Both the position numbers and the translations under genes were made by a program. 64,000 bases of DNA from positions 124,001-188,000 of the forward strand of contig DASYCE010000011.1 of NCBI GenBank assembly GCA_036500345.1. The letters run 5' to 3'. Below are positions 52,235 through 58,454 of this stretch, one piece after another. The DNA is from Gemmatimonadales bacterium. Lineage in GTDB: Bacteria > Gemmatimonadota > Gemmatimonadetes > Gemmatimonadales > GWC2-71-9. Every line of letters starts with the position of its first letter. Within the stretch, counting starts at the first letter, position 1. The notes beneath the pieces were generated by a model. The model was not told the DNA's origin and made no database searches. It worked only from the letters and a program-made list of their open reading frames with translations.

Positions 52235-52678
52235 ATGTCGACAGCACGGGTACAAGGACTCTTCCTCTTCTGCAGCGCACTGTCCCTCATCGGGTGCGGC
52301 AAGGGGCCGGTGGCAACAAACGACGCGGCCACGCCACCCTCGGCCGCGAGCGTAGCCGCGCCCGCCGCTGCAAAACCGACCCGTACCATCATCGCCATCA
52401 CCCTCGTCACCGACGAGAAGGGCAGCCGCTTTGAACCGGCCGCAGTGACGGCCAAGCGCGGAGATCTCCTTCGGTTCACGCTTGGTGCCGGCGTGCACAA
52501 CGTGGATTTCCTCGCCGACAGCAACGCCGGTGTCGCGGGACTGCCCGCGCCGAGCGAGATGCTACAGCTGCCGCAGCAGACCTTCGACGTTCCGGTCAAC
52601 TTCCCCGCGGGGACCTATTACTTCCAGTGTGATCCGCACGCACCACTCGGGATGACGGGCAAGCTGAAGGTGGAGTAA
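52235..52678 (+). CDS. Cupredoxin (plastocyanin-like) lipoprotein
   Basis: A 147-residue lipoprotein (VQGLFLFCSALSLIGC; Cys 21), then a flexible Ala/Pro/Ser linker and a cupredoxin domain. Type 1 copper ligands are complete: His in GAGVHNVDF, Cys in YYFQCDPHAPLGM, with His and Met in the same loop. AGGAGA lies 4 bases from the ATG. It starts 8 bases after nosY, so it belongs to the same transcript. I infer a periplasmic electron carrier to NosZ or a copper supplier. A strong hairpin follows. Confidence 0.9.
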   Translation: MSTARVQGLFLFCSALSLIGCGKGPVATNDAATPPSAASVAAPAAAKPTRTIIAITLVTDEKGSRFEPAAVTAKRGDLLRFTLGAGVHNVDFLADSNAGVAGLPAPSEMLQLPQQTFDVPVNFPAGTYYFQCDPHAPLGMTGKLKVE

Positions 52679-52713
52679 TGGCTGACCGCCAACCGTCAGG
52701 TGTCTGATCGCAA

Positions 52714-52751
52714 CGGGGTTTCGGCATGGAGCGTCCATCGCCGAAACCCCG
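52714..52751 (+). terminator. Strong hairpin closing the nos operon
   Basis: CGGGGTTTCGGC pairs perfectly with GCCGAAACCCCG, and ATGGA pairs with TCCAT inside, with one bulged base. It begins 36 bases after the cupredoxin stop and separates nosZ-cupredoxin from the following three-gene group. No T-run is present. Confidence 0.7.
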
Positions 52752-52916
52752 ATTCGTCTCCACTGGAGAGCCGCGTTTGCGCCCTTTTCCGCCGCCACAG
52801 GCGGCAAGGCGGTCATCCGGATGATCGCACGCACACTTGTCACCCGCTGGTCAGGTTTCCGGCAATACACTTCGCGCTGGCGAGTATCGCATTCTTTCGG
52901 GAGTCACCTCGTCACA

Positions 52917-53594
52917 ATGAACGATCTACGTGGGTTGTTAGCGGTGGGCGTGGTGATGCTCGGTGGATCGCTCGCACCGCTTCAGCTCGCGGCCCAGAGC
53001 GACACCATTCCGGTCACCGCCCCCGCCGCCCCCGCCGCAACCGTCGGCATCGCCGGACCGCCGTCGCGCTGCGACATCTGCCACGTCGCCGATTCGGCGG
53101 CGATGCCGCAGCAGCGGCCGATGGCGATTCAGCTCTCCAACGGCTATTACACTCGCCTCCACATTCACCTGCTGGCGAGCTACGTCACCCTTCCGGTGAT
53201 GGCCACCGAATTCGTCCTCGGCGAGAAGCTCATCAGCGATGAGCGGCAGGGACTGCGCGGATCGTCGGCCCTCACCGGCGCGCACAGCGCCACGGCGATC
53301 GCGCTGGTGTCGCTCTTCGGAATCAACACTGTCACCGGCGTGCTCAACCTCTACGAAGCGCGGCATGTTTCGGACGGACGAGTGCGGCGCACCATTCACT
53401 CGATCCTGATGCTCGCCGCCGATGCCGGTTTTGCCTACACCGCATCGGTCGCCGGCTCAGCCAAGCTTCGCCGCGATGTGACGCCCACGCCCGGGACGCT
53501 CCCATCAGGGGCGGACCGCCACCGCACCGCGGCGATCGCATCGATCTCCGTTGCCACCGCGGCAACCCTCATGATGTGGATCTGGAAACACTGA
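52917..53594 (+). CDS. Four-helix membrane protein with single CxxCH heme motif
   Basis: A 225-residue protein not assigned to a named family. A signal peptide (LLAVGVVMLGGSLAPLQLAA) precedes a periplasmic stretch with one CxxCH motif (Cys 52, Cys 55, His 56 in RCDICHVADS), which would attach heme c. Four membrane helices follow (about 82-102, 122-145, 158-180, 203-223). Histidines lie near helix ends at 82, 84, 123 and 161, positions that could bind heme b, as in cytochrome b561-type bundles. I infer a membrane electron carrier. Its stop overlaps the next gene's ATG by one base. The ATG at 52917 starts the signal; the preceding 32 open codons have no support. Confidence 0.78.
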   Translation: MNDLRGLLAVGVVMLGGSLAPLQLAAQSDTIPVTAPAAPAATVGIAGPPSRCDICHVADSAAMPQQRPMAIQLSNGYYTRLHIHLLASYVTLPVMATEFVLGEKLISDERQGLRGSSALTGAHSATAIALVSLFGINTVTGVLNLYEARHVSDGRVRRTIHSILMLAADAGFAYTASVAGSAKLRRDVTPTPGTLPSGADRHRTAAIASISVATAATLMMWIWKH

Positions 53595-54103
53595 TGATCG
53601 ACGCACCCGGACTGGTTCACTTCTTCGCGCCGTGGAAAGAGATCTATTCCAACTCGCCGGTGGTCGATACCGGCGTGATCTTCGTGCATCTCGCCGGGAT
53701 CCTGATCGGAGGCGGGACGGCGCTCTTCACCGATCGCGCCACGCTCCAGGTCCGCAACGGAGAAAGTGAAGCGGCGCGCGCTGCCGCCATCGAACTCCAG
53801 GAATCCCATCGCGTCGTCGTCGGGTCGCTGGTGGTGGTGCTCATCAGCGGGATCGCCCTCGCAACGTCCGACCTTCCGACCTTCTTGCACGCGCCGCTCT
53901 TTGCGGTCAAGCTGGCGTTCGTGACGCTGCTGGTGATCAACGGCGCGCTGCTGATCCGGGCCGAGCGGGTTTTCGGCGAACCGTCGAGCGGCGCGGAACG
54001 TTCAGATCGAACCTGGAAGGGAGTGCGACGCCACGCCCGTGCGTCGCAGGTCCTCTGGCTCTGCACCCTGCTTGCGGGCACCGCACTGGCGAACCTTACA
54101 TGA
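53594..54103 (+). CDS. Four-helix membrane protein, possible heme b carrier
   Basis: A 169-residue protein with four helices (about 24-45, 72-92, 100-122, 150-168). Histidines at 32, 72, 99 and 147 lie at or inside helix ends. The segment VVDTGVIFVHLAGILIGGGT and ESHRVVVGSLVVVLISGIAL resemble small DUF2214-like or DoxX-like membrane proteins. Function is unknown; its place between a CxxCH protein and a Rieske protein suggests quinol oxidation. An in-frame GTG at 53576 is the alternative start. The next gene overlaps by 4 bases. Confidence 0.75.
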   Translation: MIDAPGLVHFFAPWKEIYSNSPVVDTGVIFVHLAGILIGGGTALFTDRATLQVRNGESEAARAAAIELQESHRVVVGSLVVVLISGIALATSDLPTFLHAPLFAVKLAFVTLLVINGALLIRAERVFGEPSSGAERSDRTWKGVRRHARASQVLWLCTLLAGTALANLT

Positions 54104-54621
54104 GCGAGATTGAGCGGGAGGACGTGGGCGCCTGCCCGTCATGCGAAGCGATCGACCGGCGGGTCTTCGTCGAGCGCGCGTCGATACTCGCGGCGTCTGC
54201 GCTCCTGAGCCTCGGCGTGCCGCGCCGAGTGCTGGCGATGATGCGGCCGATCCCGGTCGATGCGATCGCGCGGCGCGGGAGCACTGTCTCGTACCCGGTT
54301 CCAGCTGCGGACGGCGCCCAGATCGACAAGTCGAATGGTGTCATCATCACGCGCTGGCAGGGGGTCGTGATCGCCTTCAACCTCGCCTGCCCGCATCAGC
54401 GAGCGCCGTTGCGGTGGAACGGCCAGGATGCCCAGTTCGAATGCCCCAAGCACCACTCGCACTATCTCCCCGATGGTACGTACGTCTCGGGTCGCGCCAC
54501 TCGGTCGATGGACCGGCTGGCGATCACGAAGACGGCGAGCGGGGTTGAGGTCAATCTCGACCAGATGTTCAAGGAGCCCGACAACCCGGCGACGTGGAAG
54601 GCGGCAGAGGTCACGGTGTAA
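54100..54621 (+). CDS. Rieske [2Fe-2S] protein with Tat-type signal
   Basis: A 173-residue protein. A twin-arginine motif (DRRVFVERASILAASALLSL) precedes a Rieske domain. Cluster ligands are Cys 97/His 99 in ACPHQ and Cys 115/His 118 in ECPKHHSHY. The second cysteine pair that forms a disulfide in bc1-type Rieske proteins is missing, so the cluster potential may be lower. An N-terminal CPSC pair precedes the signal and is unusual. It overlaps the previous membrane gene by 4 bases. I infer the electron-transfer subunit of a small quinol-oxidising complex. Confidence 0.88.
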   Translation: MSEIEREDVGACPSCEAIDRRVFVERASILAASALLSLGVPRRVLAMMRPIPVDAIARRGSTVSYPVPAADGAQIDKSNGVIITRWQGVVIAFNLACPHQRAPLRWNGQDAQFECPKHHSHYLPDGTYVSGRATRSMDRLAITKTASGVEVNLDQMFKEPDNPATWKAAEVTV

Positions 54622-54650
54622 CGGCCTCAGTCTCCTTCATCAGGCCGTCA

Positions 54651-55045
54651 GTCGACATCGTCGAGGCGTCGGTCGACTTGTACAAGGCGTCGGTGCGACC
54701 CGCCGGCGCGTTTGCCTCTTCCGCAAGCCGTCCGGGTGACCCGACAGCGAAATCAGTCTCTTCCGCAAGCCATTCGTCTCTTCCGCAAGCCATCCGGGTA
54801 ACCCGACATCGAAATCAGTCGCCCCCGCAAGCCGTTCGTCGACTTGTACAAGGCGTCGGTGCGACCCGCCGGCGCGTTTGCCTCTTCCGCAAGCCGTCAG
54901 GGTAACCCGACAGCGAAATCAGTCTCTTCCGCAAGCCGTCCGTCTCTTCCGCAAGCCATCCGTCTCTTCCGCAAGTCGTCCGGGTAACCCGACATCGAAA
55001 TCAGTCTCTTCCGCAAGCCGTTCGGGTGACCCGCCGTCGCGTCTG
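54651..55045. repeat. Composite minisatellite
   Basis: Interleaved repeats fill this stretch. A 13-base core TCTTCCGCAAGCC starts at 54717, 54759, 54779, 54883, 54925, 54945, 54965 (one change) and 55007; adjacent copies are 20 bases apart. A 25-base unit beginning GGGTRACCCGACA and ending AAATCAGTC starts at 54734, 54796, 54900 and 54982, with a partial copy at 55024. A larger unit starting GTCGACTTGTACAAGGCGTC occurs at 54672 and 54838, period 166. Neither 20 nor 166 is a multiple of three, and no frame is kept, so it is not coding. It follows the Rieske stop by 29 bases and could end that transcript. Confidence 0.85.
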
Positions 55046-55061
55046 CCTCGTGCGGCAGCCG

Positions 55062-55265
55062 CTACTTCCGGCGCCGCCGCTTCATCCCGGCGCCGGCCAT
55101 CCCGACGAGCCCGGTGGCGAGGAGCGCCATCGTCGACGGTTCGGGGACGGTGTTGATCTCGGCGAGCGCCCCGCCCACGCCGTAGGAAAAGTCCAGCGAC
55201 GTACTGCTGGTAGACTGGCTCATCGGTTCGAAGTTCGCGCCAGCGGGACGCAGATCGGGCGCGCA
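55062..55265 (-). pseudogene. Truncated PEP-CTERM gene remnant
   Basis: Only the last part of a PEP-CTERM gene survives. The frame read on the minus strand gives LDFSYGVGGALAEINTVPEP followed by a helix and MKRRRRK, ending at TAG (55062-55064). An ATG at 55223 leaves 53 residues without a signal peptide. The last 100 bases are almost identical to the end of the intact gene next to it. The remnant starts abruptly just beside that gene's terminator, which looks like a deletion or recombination junction. Confidence 0.8.
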
Positions 55266-55305
55266 ATAAACAAACCAGCGCGCCTCAACTTCGAGAGCGC
55301 GCTGG
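55263..55305 (-). terminator. Terminator of the first PEP-CTERM gene
   Basis: On the minus strand CCAGCGCGC pairs with GCGCGCTGG around a loop with inner CTC/GAG pairing, followed by TTTGTTTATT. It is a good intrinsic terminator and one of three near-identical copies. Confidence 0.88.
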
Positions 55306-55335
55306 CGAGAGAAAATCTTGTGCGCTGTGCGCTGA

Positions 55336-56049
55336 CTACTTGCGGCGCCGCCGCTTCATCCCGGCGCCAGCCATCCCGACGAGCCCGGTGGCGAGGAGCG
55401 CCATCGTCGACGGTTCGGGGACGGAGCTGACGTCGGCGAGCGTGCCGCCGATGCCGTAGGAAAAGTCCGTTTCATCGGAAGCCACATCGGTGGTCGGGAC
55501 GAAATCTACGGCGAAGAAACTACTGTTCCAAAAGCCGGAACCGTTGATATTCGAGTTGACGCCTGACGCTCCGCTGGTTGTTGTGACGAAGTCTCCACCA
55601 GTGCCGTTGCCAACGACCGAAATCCCCATCCAGTACGTCCCCGGCGCGAGGAAGAACGACAACCCGCTGATATGTGCCTGATACTCCTCCAACGAGAACG
55701 GGCTCGTCAATTCATCGGTCTGGGTCACAGCCCCGGATCCTGATTGGACCAACGTGCCGCCATTCCCGGTGCTCATGCCGCTTCGAATCTCCCATTGCGC
55801 GCCCTGCCACTGGACGGTGCCCACGAACAGACCGTACAGGTCAGTCACATTCCACCCCGATCCGCCGACGACGAAGTCGTCGTAAACCATCGACTGGCTG
55901 ACGCCCGTATTGAAGTCGCTGGACAACGCGTCGAGCCCGTTGGGAGTCCCGTTGAAAAACAAGTTCTGCGCTGATGCCGGGGCAGCAACGAGCCCCGCGA
56001 GCAGCGAAAGAGCTGCGAGGGAACGAACCAGCACGCTGGGTGTCTTCAC
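55336..56049 (-). CDS. PEP-CTERM exported protein (copy A)
   Basis: A 237-residue secreted protein. The signal peptide (VKTPSVLVRSLAALSLLAGL to ASAQ) and the C-terminal sorting signal (VPEPSTMALLATGLVGMAGA then MKRRRRK) are clear. The middle is a beta-rich domain with QSMVYDDFVVGGSGWNVTDL, WEIRSGMS and SGLSFFLAPGTYWMGISVV. PEP-CTERM proteins are processed by an exosortase and usually reach the surface or extracellular matrix. The GTG at 56049 is chosen because GGAGG lies 4 bases upstream and copy B starts the same way. Function of the domain is unknown. Confidence 0.93.
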   Translation of the reverse strand: MKTPSVLVRSLAALSLLAGLVAAPASAQNLFFNGTPNGLDALSSDFNTGVSQSMVYDDFVVGGSGWNVTDLYGLFVGTVQWQGAQWEIRSGMSTGNGGTLVQSGSGAVTQTDELTSPFSLEEYQAHISGLSFFLAPGTYWMGISVVGNGTGGDFVTTTSGASGVNSNINGSGFWNSSFFAVDFVPTTDVASDETDFSYGIGGTLADVSSVPEPSTMALLATGLVGMAGAGMKRRRRK

Positions 56050-56235
56050 GATTCCTCCAAAGGAATTGGAACAGCAACTCAAGCGAGATATTCGAATCGA
56101 CTCCGCAAATCTCTGTCGCGCTCCGTCGACAGAATCGTTGGCGGGAAGCCACAGCGTGCTCGCCAGACCAGCATCGCAACTACCGGCGGATCAAGGCTTT
56201 GCGGTAATTTTGCGTCGGAACGAAGAGTGGTTCAG

Positions 56236-56277
56236 CAAGAAACAAACCAGCGCGCCTCGAGTTCGAGAGCGCGCTGG
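56236..56277 (-). terminator. Terminator of the second PEP-CTERM gene
   Basis: The same CCAGCGCGC/GCGCGCTGG stem with a CTCGA-type inner extension and TTTGTTTCTTG downstream, located 26 bases after the stop of copy B. Confidence 0.88.
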
Positions 56278-56302
56278 CGAGAGGAGAAATCTTTTGCGCT
56301 GA

Positions 56303-57022
56303 CTACTTGCGGCGACGCCGTTTCACGCCGGCGCCGGCCATTCCGACGAGGCCGGTGGCGAAGAGCGCCATCGTCGACGGTTCGGGAACGGTGTTGATCT
56401 CCGCGGCGGTCCCTTCGACGTCGTACGCAAAGTCGGAGGGCCCCGTGAGCCCGGCATCCTCGGCAGAAGCGAAGTCCGCTCCGAAGAACGAGCTATTCCA
56501 GAACGCGAGCAGGTCAGGATCGGAATTCACCCCGCCCGAGCCGCTGGTCACTTCCACGAACGCCTGACCACCCGAGGTACCGTTGATGAGCGAGATCCCC
56601 ATCCAGTATGTCCCCGGCGCGAGAAAGAACGACAATCCGCTGATGTCGGTCTGATATTCCGTCAGGCCGACAACGGTATTGCCGGTCGCTGTCATTGCCA
56701 TGCTCGATGTTCCTGACTCAAGCAGCGACCCGCCGTCCCCCAGAGATATGCCGCTCCGGATCTCCCATGCCGCCGTCGACGTGAGATACTGGCTCAGGAA
56801 ATACCCCGACAGACCGGTGACATTCCATCCTGATCCACCCACGATGAAATCGTCGTAAATCATCGACTGAGAGACGGATAGATCCTGTTCGCTGGAGACC
56901 CCGCCAACGCCGTTCGGCAGTCCGTTCAGGAAGAGTGTCTGCCCGTGGGCCGGGACCGTGCCGAGCGCCAGCAGCAGCGACGCACCCGCAAACGAGCGGG
57001 CGAGGAAAGCAGGAATCTTCAC
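56303..57022 (-). CDS. PEP-CTERM exported protein (copy B)
   Basis: A 239-residue paralogue of copy A. Signal KIPAFLARSFAGASLLLALG to AHGQ; the core shares QSMIYDDFIVGGSGWNVTGL, WEIRSGIS, and ISGLSFFLAPGTYWMGISLI; the sorting signal is VPEPSTMALFATGLVGMAGA then VKRRRRK. Start codon GTG with a GGGGG ribosome site. The shared domain is probably a carbohydrate-binding-like or structural beta-sandwich, but this is not shown. The duplicate pair differs most in the loops. Confidence 0.93.
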   Translation of the reverse strand: MKIPAFLARSFAGASLLLALGTVPAHGQTLFLNGLPNGVGGVSSEQDLSVSQSMIYDDFIVGGSGWNVTGLSGYFLSQYLTSTAAWEIRSGISLGDGGSLLESGTSSMAMTATGNTVVGLTEYQTDISGLSFFLAPGTYWMGISLINGTSGGQAFVEVTSGSGGVNSDPDLLAFWNSSFFGADFASAEDAGLTGPSDFAYDVEGTAAEINTVPEPSTMALFATGLVGMAGAGVKRRRRK

Positions 57023-57200
57023 AAATCCCCCAGGGCAACGCAGGTTGTGAACAGGACAGGACGATCGCGGGCGAAACTGTGTTGAGCGTCATCGACAGAA
57101 ACGTCGAGCCGATGCCACGGACAAACCGACTCCCCTTATCAAAACTTCCGGCGGAACCATCAATTGCGGAACGGGGGAGGTGGATCGACGATGGTTTGAG

Positions 57201-57242
57201 CAAAAAACAAACCAGCGCGCCTCGACATCGAGAGCGCGCTGG
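57201..57242 (-). terminator. Terminator of the third PEP-CTERM gene
   Basis: The third copy of the CCAGCGCGC/GCGCGCTGG hairpin, followed on the minus strand by TTTGTTTTTTG, the best T-run of the three. Confidence 0.9.
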
Positions 57243-57267
57243 CGAAGGAATGAAGCTCGCCCGCAGA

Positions 57268-58197
57268 CTACTTCCGGCGGCGCCGCTTCACCCCGGTCAG
57301 CCCGATCAACCCGAGCCCCACCATCATCATCGCCGACGGTTCCGGTGCCAGATCCTGATCGGTATCGGGGTTGTTGATCTCATCGATCTGCAGTGAAAAA
57401 TCGGCGTTGAACGTCGGCGCCGAGAAGTTCGGCACAGATCCACCCGGCGCGCCGACGTCCGATGAGAATTCGGAGAACTCACCGTTGCCGCTCCAGCCGC
57501 CCGTTCCGGTGATCGAAGGACCCGAGGGTGCATTGAACGAATTCCCCTGGTCGTTCTCGCCCTGGCTGTTGCCGTCCTGATTCCGGCTGACCGAGTTCGT
57601 CACCACCGTACCGCCGCTCGCGAAGGTGTTCACCCCGCTCCCACCATTGAACGAACTCGGCCCGTCGCCGCCGATCGTATGGTGGCGGTTGAAATCACTC
57701 GACACCGGTGCTGTGCCCCCGTTGCGCGACGTCGGAATTCCACCGCTGAAGGTGCTCCCCGGGCTGCCCCAGCCGATGCCACCGGGCCCGCCACCGCTGC
57801 CGGAAGCGCCCAGCCCCACGATCGCGGGGAGACCGGCGAAGTACCACGCCGACCCGCCGCCCCAGCCGCCGCTCGTCCCGTTCGACGTCATCGGCACTGC
57901 GCCGTGGTCATCGGCGTAGTTGACGTCCAGCAGCGGCAGCGGCGCGGCTGGCCGAGCCAATTCCGGACCCCGCAGCGCGCCGAGGAGGTTGCCGCCGGAC
58001 GGATCGCTCCAGCTGAGTGCGAAGGGGATCAGCACCACCGGCTTCAGTGCCGTCAGCTTGGGAAGCTTGCGGGCGATGGCCAGCTGCATGTTGTTCGCGG
58101 TCGGCTTCTCGCGGCTGCATCCGGTCATTGCAGCTATGAGGGCTGCGGCACCGAGTACCGAGGCCCTGTCGAATCCGGTGTGATGGTGTGTTTTCAT
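57268..58197 (-). CDS. Glycine-rich PEP-CTERM exported protein (copy C)
   Basis: A 309-residue secreted protein unlike copies A and B in its core. The N-terminal signal (FDRASVLGAAALIAAMTGC) also reads as a lipobox. A long low-complexity region rich in Gly, Ser and Asn follows (for example GLGASGSGGGPGGIGWGSPG). The end is a sorting signal, APEPSAMMMVGLGLIGLTGV then KRRRRK. The glycine-rich part suggests a flexible surface or matrix protein. The ATG at 58197 starts the signal; the frame is open 23 codons further upstream. It shares the terminator type of copies A and B. Confidence 0.85.
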   Translation of the reverse strand: MKTHHHTGFDRASVLGAAALIAAMTGCSREKPTANNMQLAIARKLPKLTALKPVVLIPFALSWSDPSGGNLLGALRGPELARPAAPLPLLDVNYADDHGAVPMTSNGTSGGWGGGSAWYFAGLPAIVGLGASGSGGGPGGIGWGSPGSTFSGGIPTSRNGGTAPVSSDFNRHHTIGGDGPSSFNGGSGVNTFASGGTVVTNSVSRNQDGNSQGENDQGNSFNAPSGPSITGTGGWSGNGEFSEFSSDVGAPGGSVPNFSAPTFNADFSLQIDEINNPDTDQDLAPEPSAMMMVGLGLIGLTGVKRRRRK

Positions 58198-58454
58198 GTT
58201 GGCTTGTGACGACCCGCGGCGCGCATCGTACACACCTGATTCGCACAGCTCTTGAGGCTGTCTCACGGCTTACATCAGCACATCCTCTTCGTGATCTCCT
58301 CGCTATCATCTTCGAGCGGGAAATTGCGCCGCAATTGTGGCCGACTCGCTACAAATCGACGTCGCCGTCGAAAAATCTGTGGCGAACGATTGGCGAACTG
58401 TGGTCCAATGAAAGCACTGAGGCGTCGAGGAGCTCTCCGGCTCCGAACTGTTCC

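Noticed and set aside
54594-54905. Open frame through the minisatellite on the plus strand
   Set aside because: It starts inside the Rieske gene, and the repeat units of 20 and 166 bases shift the frame from copy to copy, so there is no repeated protein.
54651-55045. CRISPR array
   Set aside because: Units are adjacent or nested, without unique spacers of constant length, and no cas genes are nearby.
54919-55266. 115-residue minus-strand frame covering the PEP-CTERM remnant and repeats
   Set aside because: It is a different frame from the PEP-CTERM remnant and reads through the minisatellite; no family resemblance.
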